Below are positions 7,750-16,494 of a stretch of 49,823 nucleotides of DNA, piece by piece. Position 1 is the first letter of the stretch. Each line of letters opens with the position of its first letter. The notes beneath the pieces were generated by a model, which worked only from the letters and a program-made list of their open reading frames with translations, was not told the DNA's origin and ran no database searches. Origin of the DNA: Oscillibacter sp. (GTDB lineage: Bacteria; Bacillota; Clostridia; Oscillospirales; Oscillospiraceae); the NCBI GenBank assembly GCA_017482345.1, contig JAFUNB010000003.1, forward strand, positions 1 to 49,823. The letters run 5' to 3'. The position numbers were made by a program, and so were the translations under genes.

Positions 7750-9210
7750 TTATACTCTGCCTGCCGACACTTTGCGTTTTTTCCAGATGGAAGGCGCAAA
7801 CAACAGCAGCATAGGGAACAGCTCCAGGCGGCCGGCCAGCATATCAAAGGACAGCAGCGCCTTGGCCCAGGCGGAATAGGAGGAGAAGTTGCCCATAGGA
7901 CCGACCACTTCCAGGCCGGGGCCAACGTTGTTGAAGCAGGTGGTCACAGAGGTGAAGGTCGTCACCAGATCCATGCCATCCAGCGACAGCAGCAGGCAGG
8001 AAACGGCAAACACCAGCATATACACCGTCATATAAAGATAGACGCCATGAACATTCTTTTCACCCAAAGGCTTACCCTCAAAGCGCACGGTGGTCACGGC
8101 ATTGGGGTGGATCATCTTCCGCATATCGTGGTAGGAGGATTTGGTCCACATCACCACACGGGCCACCTTCATTCCGCCGGCCGTGGATCCGGCGCAGCCG
8201 CCAATGAACATCAGCAGCACCAGAATAGTCTTGGAAAAGGCCGGCCAGGTGTTGAAGTCCGTGGATGCGTAGCCGGTGGTGGTGATGATGGTGGACACCT
8301 GGAAAAACGCATGGCGCAGTCCGGTGGCAAAGCCGCCATACATCTGAGAGATATTGACCGCAATGGCCAGGGTGGAAGCCGTCACGATACCCACATAGGC
8401 CCACATCTCCTCCGACCGGAACACGTCCCGGAAGCGGCGGATCAGCAGGAAGTAATACAGATTGAAGTTGATGCCGAACAGCAGCATGAAAACGCCGATG
8501 ACGATCTCAAAATACAAATTGTCATAGGCGCCAACGCTGATGTTCCGGCAGCTGAAGCCGCCGGTACCCGCTGTGCCGAACGCATGGATCAGCGTATCAA
8601 ACAACGGCATACCGCCCAGAAGCAGCAACACGATCAAAATGACCGTCATCACAAAATAGATGACATACAGGATCTTCGCCGTGTCGCTCATGCGGCTGAC
8701 CAGCTTGCTGGCAGTGGGACCGGGCATTTCCGCCCGCAGCATATGCATACCGTGGCCATCGCTCATCGGCAGGAGGGCCATGACAAATACCAGCACACCC
8801 ATGCCGCCTACCCAGTGGGTAAAGCTGCGCCACAGCAGACCTGCGCGGGTCAGCGGCTCCACTGCCGTCAGGATCGTCGCACCTGTGGTGGTAAAGCCGG
8901 ACACTGTTTCAAAAAACGCGTCGATGTAATGGGGGATATCACCGGAGAGGACAAAGGGCAGCGCGCCGAATGCCGACATAAAGATCCACACCAGCGCCGC
9001 GATCGCCAGACCGTCTCTGGCATAGAAGGAGGTATTTTTCGGTTTTCTTACGGTCATCAGCGCTCCCAGCGCCAACAACAGTGCCATGGGGATCAGATAG
9101 GGGCTCAATGCTTCACCGTACAGAGCTGCCGCCAGCAGGGGAACCAGAAGCAGCAGCGCCTCTGCCAGAAGGCTTCTGCCGATGACATACGCTATCATTC
9201 GATTATTCAT
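7750..9210 (-). CDS. trkH: Trk/Ktr-type potassium uptake channel subunit
   Basis: 486 residues, an integral membrane pore of four MPM repeats. All four selectivity-filter loops can be read: SGFTTTGAT, GTAGTGGFS, ITTTGYAST and TCFNNVGPG. The first filter is followed by WRSFTHWVGGMG, conserved in TrkH/KtrB. It forms the K+ pathway at the membrane and needs the cytoplasmic TrkA ring for gating. It begins 14 bases after the trkA stop and ends at a strong terminator, so trkA-trkH is a two-gene operon. Confidence 0.95.
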   Translation of the reverse strand: MNNRMIAYVIGRSLLAEALLLLVPLLAAALYGEALSPYLIPMALLLALGALMTVRKPKNTSFYARDGLAIAALVWIFMSAFGALPFVLSGDIPHYIDAFFETVSGFTTTGATILTAVEPLTRAGLLWRSFTHWVGGMGVLVFVMALLPMSDGHGMHMLRAEMPGPTASKLVSRMSDTAKILYVIYFVMTVILIVLLLLGGMPLFDTLIHAFGTAGTGGFSCRNISVGAYDNLYFEIVIGVFMLLFGINFNLYYFLLIRRFRDVFRSEEMWAYVGIVTASTLAIAVNISQMYGGFATGLRHAFFQVSTIITTTGYASTDFNTWPAFSKTILVLLMFIGGCAGSTAGGMKVARVVMWTKSSYHDMRKMIHPNAVTTVRFEGKPLGEKNVHGVYLYMTVYMLVFAVSCLLLSLDGMDLVTTFTSVTTCFNNVGPGLEVVGPMGNFSSYSAWAKALLSFDMLAGRLELFPMLLLFAPSIWKKRKVSAGRV

Positions 9211-9224
9211 CGGTCACGCCACCT

Positions 9225-10586
9225 TTACCGCAGAATATCCCGGATATCACGCAGACCGGTATCCGTCGTCACCACGATCACATCGTCACCCAACTGAATG
9301 GCATCGTTACCGGAGGGAATGATGATCTGGCCGTTCTCGCGAACAATGCCCGCCAGCAGGATACCGCTCTTCAGCTTCAGATCCTTCAGCGGCACACCGA
9401 TACAGGTGGCTCCGGCAGTGATGTTGAACTCCAGCGCCTCAACCGTTCCCTCCACAATGTGGTGCAGGGTCTGGATTTGGGAGCCGGTGGCGTTCTGCAT
9501 AGCGCAGACATACTGCACGATCAGCTCAGCAGTCACAGACGCGGCGGAAACCACGCTGTCGATCATGCTCTCGGCTTCCACCAGCGTCATCAGCGATCTG
9601 CGGTTGATCTTCGCCACCACCTTGCAGCCGTCAGACTGTTTGGCAGCACTCATAGCCATGAGGATGTTGGCCTCGTCCATACTGGTGATGGCTACGAAGG
9701 CATCTGTTTGATCAATACCCTCCTCACGCAACAGTTCGCTGTCCGTGCCGTCACCCACGATGACCAGGGCCTTGGGCAGACGTTCACTGATCTGGACGCA
9801 ACGCTGCTCGCTCTTGTCGATGATCTTGACGGACATGCCCATCTCAATGAGTTCCTGCGCCAGATAGTGACACATCTTACTGGCGCCCACGATCATAACG
9901 GAAGACGCCTTGCTGCGGAACACCCGCAGATGGCGGAAGAACTGCTCCAACTGGGCAGGCGTGGACGTGACGTAGATCTTATCGCCGCCCTGCAGCACAA
10001 AGTCGCCGGCAGGGATGATGGTCTCTCCCTTTCGGGCCACCGCGCAGATCAGTACGCGGACCCGCAGGTTTTTATACATATCAGACAACCGAATACCCGC
10101 CAGCATGGAATCCTCCGGCAGGCGGTATTCCACCAGCTCCAGCCGGCCCTTGGAGAAGGACTCCAGCTTCATGGCGTTGGGGAAACGCAGCAGTCGGGCG
10201 ATTTCGCGGGCCGTGGCCTTTTCCGGGTTGATGACCATGGACAGTCCCAGATCATCACGCATAAAGTGCAGCTGTTTCTCATAATCCGGGTTGCGGATTC
10301 GGGCAATGGTGTGCTGCACACCCAGCTTCTTTGCCACCAGACAGGCGACGATATTGGTTTCGTCGCTGGAAGTGGTGGCGATCAGCAGGTCGGCTTTTTC
10401 GGCCTCTGCCTCCTGCTGGATCTCATAGCTGGCGCCGTTGCCGCACACAGCCATTACATCGTAAATATTGATAATATTGTCAATCAGCTGAGCATCCTTG
10501 TCGATCACAGTGACCCGGTTATCAGCAGACAGATGCTGCGTCAGCGCCCAGCCGACCTTGCCGGCACCCACAATGATAATTCTCAT
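9225..10586 (-). CDS. trkA: Trk potassium uptake regulatory protein with duplicated RCK domains
   Basis: 453 residues, the double-length TrkA: RCK_N (1-120), RCK_C (about 140-220), second RCK_N (about 228-350), second RCK_C (about 370-453). The first Rossmann motif is intact (IVGAGKVGWAL) with a nucleotide-binding aspartate (VIDKD). The second (IVGASKMCHYL) is degenerate, as is common. It forms a nucleotide-sensing gating ring on TrkH. AAGGAG site before the ATG at 10586; a TATAAT-type -10 is visible on the minus strand at 10654-10649. First gene of the operon, divergent from the fatty acid operon. Confidence 0.94.
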   Translation of the reverse strand: MRIIIVGAGKVGWALTQHLSADNRVTVIDKDAQLIDNIINIYDVMAVCGNGASYEIQQEAEAEKADLLIATTSSDETNIVACLVAKKLGVQHTIARIRNPDYEKQLHFMRDDLGLSMVINPEKATAREIARLLRFPNAMKLESFSKGRLELVEYRLPEDSMLAGIRLSDMYKNLRVRVLICAVARKGETIIPAGDFVLQGGDKIYVTSTPAQLEQFFRHLRVFRSKASSVMIVGASKMCHYLAQELIEMGMSVKIIDKSEQRCVQISERLPKALVIVGDGTDSELLREEGIDQTDAFVAITSMDEANILMAMSAAKQSDGCKVVAKINRRSLMTLVEAESMIDSVVSAASVTAELIVQYVCAMQNATGSQIQTLHHIVEGTVEALEFNITAGATCIGVPLKDLKLKSGILLAGIVRENGQIIIPSGNDAIQLGDDVIVVTTDTGLRDIRDILR

Positions 10587-10736
10587 GATGTACTCCTTCT
10601 TTTCAAAAGGCGGGCAAAATGCCCTATCGTGGTAGTTTATATGAAAGGATTATAGCGGAACGCTTAAAGAAATGGAATACCCTTCCCGTTTTGTTGACAC
10701 AAAATTAATAACTCATAACCTGTCGAAAATTTTTTC

Positions 10737-10765
10737 TTGACAAACGTACTGTGTCTGCGTAGAAT
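10737..10765 (+). promoter_or_regulatory. Main promoter of the fatty acid synthesis operon
   Basis: TTGACA (10737-10742), 17-base spacer and TAGAAT (10760-10765) are a near-consensus sigma-A promoter; the start would be near 10772. A second TTGACA lies at 10694 but lacks a good -10. Confidence 0.85.
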
Positions 10766-10774
10766 AAGTTCAAC

Positions 10775-10803
10775 AATTTTAGTTAAATAATTTTAATTAA
10801 AAT
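10775..10803. promoter_or_regulatory. Tandem AT-rich palindromes, candidate operator of the lipid operon
   Basis: Two back-to-back copies of an AATTTTARTTAAA-type sequence (10775-10788 and 10789-10803). The second contains the perfect palindrome TTTTAATTAAAA. They lie just downstream of the expected start site, where a bound dimer would block transcription. Spacing and symmetry suit a winged-helix regulator such as the MarR protein at the operon's end; this link is inferred. Confidence 0.5.
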
Positions 10804-10831
10804 AATTTATGTTTTGCAAGGAGTACCAATT

Positions 10832-11059
10832 ATGGATTTCGAAAAAGTACGCGATGTGATCGTGGAGACCCTGGGCTGTGACGCTGAGAAGGTCACTCCC
10901 GAAGCCAGCCTGACCGAGGATCTGGGTGCCGACTCTCTGGCTCTGGTGGAGCTGGTCATGGCTCTGGAGGAGGCCGCCGGCATCTCCATCGATGACGGTG
11001 ACGTGGCCAATCTGAAGACCGCCGCGGACATTCTGAACTACATCAAGGCTCATCAGTAA
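10832..11059 (+). CDS. acpP: Acyl carrier protein
   Basis: 75 residues, acidic four-helix protein carrying growing acyl chains. The phosphopantetheine serine is S35 in LGADSLALVEL. Start ATG at 10832 has AAGGAG 8 bases upstream; the TTG at 10814 is in the same frame but lies ahead of the ribosome site. First gene of the lipid operon. It is followed by a GC-rich hairpin that could let ACP be made in excess over the enzymes. No ACP synthase is present in the window. Confidence 0.96.
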   Translation: MDFEKVRDVIVETLGCDAEKVTPEASLTEDLGADSLALVELVMALEEAAGISIDDGDVANLKTAADILNYIKAHQ

Positions 11060-11069
11060 TCATCCGCTG

Positions 11070-11096
11070 CCCCGCCGGAACTTCAGTCCGGCGGGG
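11070..11096 (+). terminator. Intercistronic hairpin between acpP and accB (partial terminator)
   Basis: Perfect 10-bp stem CCCCGCCGGA/TCCGGCGGGG, 7-base loop, followed by a broken T run (ACTCTTT). The weak T tract suggests partial termination or mRNA stabilisation rather than a full stop. Confidence 0.55.
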
Positions 11097-11128
11097 ACTC
11101 TTTCCATTGGAGAAAGGATCGTTCCCCT

Positions 11129-11545
11129 ATGACCAACGAAGAAATTTACGCTCTGCTGGATCGCTTTGAGCGCAGCAATCTGCACACGCTGAAGCTGTCT
11201 CGCCAGGACTTCTCCATCGAGCTGACCCGCGGCACGCCCGCTGCCGCTCTGCCGGTACCTGCTGCGGCTCCCGCCGCCTCCGCTGCCCCCGCAGTGCCGG
11301 AGGAGGTGCCTGCCATCACCGCGCCTCTGGTGGGCACATATTATGCCGCCTCCGCGCCGGACCAGCCGCCCTACGTCACAGCTGGCCAGACGGTGAAAAA
11401 GGGCCAGACCGTCTGCCTCATCGAGGCCATGAAAATGATGAGTGAGATCTGCGCTCCCTGTGACTGTATCATTGGCGAGTGTCTGGTGTCCAACGGCACA
11501 CTGGTCTCCTTTGGCCAGCCGCTCTTCCGGTATCAGCCATGCTGA
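11129..11545 (+). CDS. accB: Biotin carboxyl carrier protein of acetyl-CoA carboxylase
   Basis: 138 residues. N-terminal helical segment (1-35), flexible Ala/Pro linker (about 36-60), C-terminal biotinyl domain. The biotin-accepting lysine is K102 in IEAMKMM. Carries CO2 from AccC to AccAD. AGAAAGGA upstream of the ATG. Its last 7 bases overlap the accC start, so the two are translationally coupled. Confidence 0.95.
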   Translation: MTNEEIYALLDRFERSNLHTLKLSRQDFSIELTRGTPAAALPVPAAAPAASAAPAVPEEVPAITAPLVGTYYAASAPDQPPYVTAGQTVKKGQTVCLIEAMKMMSEICAPCDCIIGECLVSNGTLVSFGQPLFRYQPC

Positions 11546-12930
11546 AGCGGGTATTGATCGCCAACCGGGGCGAGATCGCTCTGCGGATCCTGCGCTCCTG
11601 CCGGGAGGCGGGCATTGAGACGGTCGCCGTCTATTCTCAGGCCGACGAAGAGGCCCTGCATGTGCAGCTGGCCACAGAAGCCGTTTGCATCGGCCCCGCC
11701 AGAGCCGCAGACAGCTATTTGAATCAGGAGGCCCTGCTGACGGTGGCCAAAGCCACCGGCTGCGACGGACTTCATCCCGGCTATGGCTTTTTGTCGGAAA
11801 ATGCCGACTTTGCCGACGCCTGCACCGCTGCGGGCATCACCTTTATCGGCCCCTCCGGCAAGGCCATCCGGGCCGCCGGCTCCAAATCTGCCGCAAGAGA
11901 TCTGATGCGCAACGCCGGCGTGCCGGTGACCCCCGGCTCCGACGGTCCTGTGGCGTCCGTGGAGGAGGCTCTCCACTGGGCGGAGCAGGTGGGCTATCCC
12001 GTGCTGCTGAAGGCCAGCGCCGGCGGCGGCGGACGTGGCATCCGCCGCTGTGCCAGCGCCGCAGACCTGCCCGCCGCCTACACCGAGGCAAAGGCCGAGG
12101 CCCAGGCCAATTTCGGCAACGACGAGATGTATCTGGAAAAGCTGGTGGAAAATCCCCGCCACATTGAATTTCAGATCCTGGCAGACCGCCACGGCAACAT
12201 CATCCACTTGGGCGACCGGGATTGCTCCGTGCAGCGGCGCAGCCAGAAGCTCATCGAGGAGGCTCCCGCCCGGGGGCTGACACCTGCCCTGCGGGAGGCC
12301 ATGGGCCAGGCAGCCATCCGCGCCGCCCGCGCCGTGGACTATGAAAACGCCGGAACTGTGGAATTTTTGCTGGACGCGGACGGCGAGCATTTCTATTTCA
12401 TGGAGATGAACACCCGCATCCAGGTGGAGCACGGCATTACCGAACTGGTGACCGGCGTGGACCTGGTGCGCCAGCAGCTGCGCATCGCCTCCGGCCTTGC
12501 GCTGGACGTTACGCAGGACGATATCACACTGAAAGGCTGCGCCATTGAGTGCCGCATCAACGCGGAGGACCCCCACCAGAATTTCCGCCCCTGCCCCGGC
12601 CGGGTGGACTTTGTCCACTTCCCCGGCGGCGCCGGCGTGCGGGTGGACTCCGCCCTTTACAACGGATGCACCCTCTCCCCCTACTACGACTCCATGGTGG
12701 GAAAAATTCTGGTCCACGCCCCCACCCGTCTGGAGGCCATCCGGAAAATGCGCCGCTGTCTGGAGGAATTCGCGTTGGAGGGCGTGCCCACCAATGCGGA
12801 GCTGTCCTACCAGATCCTGTACCATCCCATCTTCGTTCGGGGCAGCTGCACCACCGGCTTCCTGGACACCAACCTCCCCTCACTGCTGGATTTCAACCGG
12901 CGGCTGAGCGAAAGCGAGGAAACTGAATGA
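11539..12930 (+). CDS. accC: Biotin carboxylase subunit of acetyl-CoA carboxylase
   Basis: 463 residues. ATP-grasp enzyme that carboxylates biotin on AccB. Seen in order: N-terminal domain MLKRVLIANRGEIALRI, HPGYGFLSEN, the glycine-rich ATP loop GGGGRGIR, HIEFQILADRHGN, the metal/bicarbonate region EMNTRIQVEHG and the biotin carboxylase C-domain from about 335. The longer open frame from GTG at 11479 is only the accB end read in another frame. The usual EHPVTE reads EHGITE here, a small variation. Confidence 0.96.
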   Translation: MLKRVLIANRGEIALRILRSCREAGIETVAVYSQADEEALHVQLATEAVCIGPARAADSYLNQEALLTVAKATGCDGLHPGYGFLSENADFADACTAAGITFIGPSGKAIRAAGSKSAARDLMRNAGVPVTPGSDGPVASVEEALHWAEQVGYPVLLKASAGGGGRGIRRCASAADLPAAYTEAKAEAQANFGNDEMYLEKLVENPRHIEFQILADRHGNIIHLGDRDCSVQRRSQKLIEEAPARGLTPALREAMGQAAIRAARAVDYENAGTVEFLLDADGEHFYFMEMNTRIQVEHGITELVTGVDLVRQQLRIASGLALDVTQDDITLKGCAIECRINAEDPHQNFRPCPGRVDFVHFPGGAGVRVDSALYNGCTLSPYYDSMVGKILVHAPTRLEAIRKMRRCLEEFALEGVPTNAELSYQILYHPIFVRGSCTTGFLDTNLPSLLDFNRRLSESEETE

Positions 12931-13781
12931 ATGACATCTTTGCCCGCCGCCGCGCCCGCCTGCTGGCCATGCGCGCCATGCGGGACAACTATATCCCCGG
13001 CGACCGCCTTCTCACCTGTCCCACCTGTGGGCAGGAAAGCGAGAAAAAGGCCGTGGCCGCCAACCTCTCTGTCTGCCCCCACTGCGGCTACCACTGGCCC
13101 ATCGGCGCCTATTACCGTCTCAGCACGGTTCTGGATCCCGGTTCCTTCCGGGAGTTGGATACCCGGCTGGGCGCAGGTGATCCCCTCCGCTTCCCGGACT
13201 ACCGCCGGAAGCTGGAATCCGCCCAGCGGAAAACCGGCCTGTCCGAGGCCGTGGTCACCGCCACCGGCACCATTCACGGCCACAAATGCGTCATCGGCGC
13301 GCTGGACAGCCGCTTTTTCATGGGCAGCATGAGCACGGCCGTGGGTGAGAAGATCACCCGCGCCATCGAATACGCCGTCAAAGCCAAGTTGCCCCTCATC
13401 CTGTTCTCCGCCAGCGGCGGCGCCCGGATGCAGGAGGGCATCCTCTCCCTGATGCAGATGGCCAAGACCAGCGCCGCGCTGGCCCGGCTGGATGACGCAG
13501 GCCTGCTGTTCATCTCCGTGCTGACGGATCCCACCACCGGCGGCGTCACCGCCAGCTTCGCCTCTTTGGGCGATATCATGCTGGCCGAGCCCGGCGCCCT
13601 CATCGGCTTTGCCGGTCCCCGGGTCATTCAGCAGACCATCGGCGAGACGCTGCCGGAGGGCTTCCAGCGTGCGGAGTTCCAGCTGGAGCACGGCTTCGTG
13701 GACGCCGTGGTGCCCCGGGCCCAAATGCGGGACACCCTGGGCCAGCTGCTGCTTCTGCACCGGAAAGGAGGCCGCCTGTGA
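12927..13781 (+). CDS. accD: Acetyl-CoA carboxylase carboxyltransferase beta subunit
   Basis: 284 residues. N-terminal zinc ribbon with CPTC and CPHC pairs (about 30-55), then a crotonase-type transferase domain with [10 protein letters not shown] and the [10 protein letters not shown] glycine loop. Works with AccA to pass the carboxyl group to acetyl-CoA, making malonyl-CoA. ATGA overlap with accC (4 bases). Confidence 0.95.
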   Translation: MNDIFARRRARLLAMRAMRDNYIPGDRLLTCPTCGQESEKKAVAANLSVCPHCGYHWPIGAYYRLSTVLDPGSFRELDTRLGAGDPLRFPDYRRKLESAQRKTGLSEAVVTATGTIHGHKCVIGALDSRFFMGSMSTAVGEKITRAIEYAVKAKLPLILFSASGGARMQEGILSLMQMAKTSAALARLDDAGLLFISVLTDPTTGGVTASFASLGDIMLAEPGALIGFAGPRVIQQTIGETLPEGFQRAEFQLEHGFVDAVVPRAQMRDTLGQLLLLHRKGGRL

Positions 13782-14599
13782 GCACAACTTATACCGCCGC
13801 TGAGGTGGTGGCCATTGCCCGCCACCCCCAGCGGCCCAATATCGAAGACTATATCTCCGGCCTGTTCACGGATTTCTTTGAACAGCGGGGCGACCGCTCC
13901 TGCCGGGAGGACGCCGCCATTTTGGGCGGCATCGCCCGGTTTCACGGCCGCAGCGTCACCGTCATCGGCACCCGCAAGGGCCGCACGCTGGAGGAAAACC
14001 TCCGCTGCAACTTCGGTATGCCGGGGCCGGAGGGATACCGCAAGGCCCTGCGTCTGATGAAGCAGGCGGAGAAATTCCACCGCCCTGTCATTACATTCAT
14101 CGACACCCCCGGCGCCTATCCCGGTCTGCAGGCCGAGGAACGGGGCCAGGGCGAGGCCATCGCCCGGAACCTCATGGAGATGAGCCGCCTGAGCGTGCCC
14201 ATTCTCGCCATCATCACCGGCGAGGGCAACAGCGGCGGCGCACTGGCGCTTGGCGTGGGTGACCGGGTCCTTATGCTGGAAAACGCCGTGTACGCCATTC
14301 TCTCCCCGGAAGGCTTCGCCTCCATTCTCTGGAAGGACGCCGGACGCAGCGCCGAAGCCAGCGAGCTGATGCGGCTGCGTTCCTCCGATCTGCTGGAGCT
14401 GGGCGTCATCGACGGGATCATCCCCGAGCCGGAGGGCGGCGCCCATCTGGCACCTGCCATCGCCATGCTGCAGGTGGAACAGGCCATCGCACTCCATCTG
14501 GCCCAGCTGGACCGGGAGAGCGCCAAGACCCGCACTGCCGCCCGCTATGAAAAATTCAGAAAGATGGGAGCCATCGCTCCCGAAAAGGAGAAGCAATGA
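13778..14599 (+). CDS. accA: Acetyl-CoA carboxylase carboxyltransferase alpha subunit
   Basis: 273 residues, starting at GTG 13778, which overlaps the accD stop by 4 bases and has AAAGGAGG 9 bases upstream. Crotonase-type fold with [10 protein letters not shown], the oxyanion-forming [10 protein letters not shown] and [13 protein letters not shown]. Slightly shorter than the E. coli protein because the N-terminal extension is reduced. Partner of AccD. Confidence 0.95.
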   Translation: MSTTYTAAEVVAIARHPQRPNIEDYISGLFTDFFEQRGDRSCREDAAILGGIARFHGRSVTVIGTRKGRTLEENLRCNFGMPGPEGYRKALRLMKQAEKFHRPVITFIDTPGAYPGLQAEERGQGEAIARNLMEMSRLSVPILAIITGEGNSGGALALGVGDRVLMLENAVYAILSPEGFASILWKDAGRSAEASELMRLRSSDLLELGVIDGIIPEPEGGAHLAPAIAMLQVEQAIALHLAQLDRESAKTRTAARYEKFRKMGAIAPEKEKQ

Positions 14600-15543
14600 A
14601 CGGCATTAAAATTCGAGGCACCGGCCATTGCGTTCCGGAACACGTTGTGACCAACGACGATCTTGCCAAAATCGTGGACACCAGCGACGAGTGGATCGCC
14701 AGCCGCACCGGCATCCGCCGCCGGCACCACTGCACCACCGAGAACCACACCTCCCTGTGCGTCAGCGCCGCCCGCACCGCTCTGGAGCGCAGCGGCGTAG
14801 CACCGGAGGACATCGGAGCCTGCATCGTGGCGACTCTTTCGGCGGATACCGCCGTCCCCGCCTCCGCCTGCCTGCTGCAGCGGGAGCTGGGACTGCCCAC
14901 GGACATCCCCTGCTTTGACCTGAACGCCGCCTGCACCGGCTTTCTCTTTGCCCTGCACACCATAGAGTGCCTGCTGAGCGTCTCTCCCCGCAAGTTCGGT
15001 CTGGTGGTGGGCGGCGAGTATCTGAGCCGTCTCATCAACTGGGAGGATCGGGGCACCTGCATCCTCTTTGGTGACGGAGCCGGCGCCGCCGTGGTGGAGA
15101 GCCGGGCTGAGTGGCCGTCCATCGGCGCCGTCATGGGCACGCAGGGCGACGACCAGCTGCTAAACGTGCCGGGACTGGAGTCCGGCCGCCGCAGCCTCAT
15201 CTCTATGGACGGCACCAAGGTGTTCAAATTCGCCGTGGAGACCGTCCCCGCCTGCATGGATGCGGTACTGCGCCGCCATAACTGCACGGTGGACGATGTG
15301 GATTTCTTCGTCTTCCATCAGGCCAACGCCCGCATCATCGATCTGGTGGTGCGCAAACACCGGATCCCGCCGGAAAAATACTACAAAAATGTGGACGAAT
15401 ACGGAAACACCTCCGCTGCCAGTATTCCGCTGGTCCTCAGCGAGCTGCAGGAGCGGGGCCGCATCGGCTCCGGCAGCCGTATTCTGGCTGTAGGCTTTGG
15501 CGGCGGCCTCACCTGGGGCGGCGCCATGATCGAATTCGCATAA
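14596..15543 (+). CDS. fabH: Beta-ketoacyl-ACP synthase III (initiation)
   Basis: 315 residues. Condenses an acyl-CoA primer with malonyl-ACP to start each chain. Catalytic triad C113 (LNAACTGF), H241 (VFHQANAR) and N271 (EYGNTSAAS), the Cys-His-Asn signature separating it from FabF. 4-base overlap with accA. Primer preference (straight or branched) cannot be read from sequence alone. Confidence 0.96.
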   Translation: MNGIKIRGTGHCVPEHVVTNDDLAKIVDTSDEWIASRTGIRRRHHCTTENHTSLCVSAARTALERSGVAPEDIGACIVATLSADTAVPASACLLQRELGLPTDIPCFDLNAACTGFLFALHTIECLLSVSPRKFGLVVGGEYLSRLINWEDRGTCILFGDGAGAAVVESRAEWPSIGAVMGTQGDDQLLNVPGLESGRRSLISMDGTKVFKFAVETVPACMDAVLRRHNCTVDDVDFFVFHQANARIIDLVVRKHRIPPEKYYKNVDEYGNTSAASIPLVLSELQERGRIGSGSRILAVGFGGGLTWGGAMIEFA

Positions 15544-15552
15544 GGAGCGCCT

Positions 15553-16494
15553 ATGAAAAAGTTAAACGAAATTCTGGGAACCGAGTTCCCGATCATTCAG
15601 GGCGGCATGGCCAACATCGCCACCGGCGAGTTTGCCGCAGCCTGCTCCAACGCCGGCGCACTGGGCGTCATCGCCACCGGCGGTATGCTGGACGCGGAGC
15701 TGCTGCGCCGTCAGATCCACATCTGCCGGCAGTTGACCGACAAGCCCTTCGGCGTCAATCTGATGCTGATGAATCCTTGCGCCGCCGACATGGCCCGCAT
15801 CATTATCGAAGAAAACGTCCCGGTGGTGACCACCGGCGCCGGCAATCCCGGCCAGTTCATCCCTGCCTGGAAAGCGGCGGGCGTGAAGGTGATCCCCGTG
15901 GTGGCCGCCACTGTGCTGGCCAAGCGACTGGTGCGTGCCGGTGCGGACGCCGTCATCGCCGAGGGCTGCGAATCCGGCGGCCATGTGGGCGAGATGACCA
16001 CCATGGCGCTGGTGCCCCAGGTGGCGGACGCCGTGGATGTGCCCGTCATCGCCGCTGGCGGTATTGCCGACGGCCGTCAGGTGGCTGCCGCCTTTGCCCT
16101 GGGCGCCTGCGGCATCCAGGTGGGCACCTGCCTGCTGACAAGCCACGAGTGCCCCATTCACGACAACTATAAGCAGGCCATCCTGAAGGCCAAGGACAGC
16201 GACACCACTGTCACTGGCCGCTCCATCGGCGGTCCTGTCCGGGTGCTGAAAAACAAGATGGCCCGCCAGTATCTGGCCCTGGAAAAGCGGGGTGCCACGC
16301 TGGAGGAGCTGGAGACCGTCACACTGGGCGGTCTGCGCCGGGCTGTGTTCGATGGCGATGTGGAGACCGGCAGCGTCATGAGCGGCCAGGTGGCCGGCAT
16401 GCTGACGGAGATCCGTCCCCTGCGTCAGATCTTCGAAGATCTGTACAACGGAGGCCTGGCCGCACTGAAGGCCACGGAACAGGAATGGCTGTAA
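15553..16494 (+). CDS. fabK: FMN-dependent enoyl-ACP reductase FabK
   Basis: 313 residues, TIM-barrel flavoprotein of the nitronate monooxygenase superfamily. It performs the final reduction of each elongation cycle in many Firmicutes in place of FabI. FabK-type motifs: PIIQGGMANIATG, the catalytic-region histidine in EGCESGGHVGEM, AAGGIADGRQ with the FMN phosphate site, and the tail PVRVLKNKMA. AAGGAG site 7 bases before the ATG. The next gene, of the same superfamily, overlaps its end by 10 bases. Confidence 0.92.
   Translation: MKKLNEILGTEFPIIQGGMANIATGEFAAACSNAGALGVIATGGMLDAELLRRQIHICRQLTDKPFGVNLMLMNPCAADMARIIIEENVPVVTTGAGNPGQFIPAWKAAGVKVIPVVAATVLAKRLVRAGADAVIAEGCESGGHVGEMTTMALVPQVADAVDVPVIAAGGIADGRQVAAAFALGACGIQVGTCLLTSHECPIHDNYKQAILKAKDSDTTVTGRSIGGPVRVLKNKMARQYLALEKRGATLEELETVTLGGLRRAVFDGDVETGSVMSGQVAGMLTEIRPLRQIFEDLYNGGLAALKATEQEWL

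Noticed and set aside
10587-10831. FapR operator upstream of acpP
   Set aside because: The FapR consensus (TTAGTACCT-type inverted half sites) is not present; the AT-rich palindromes are different.
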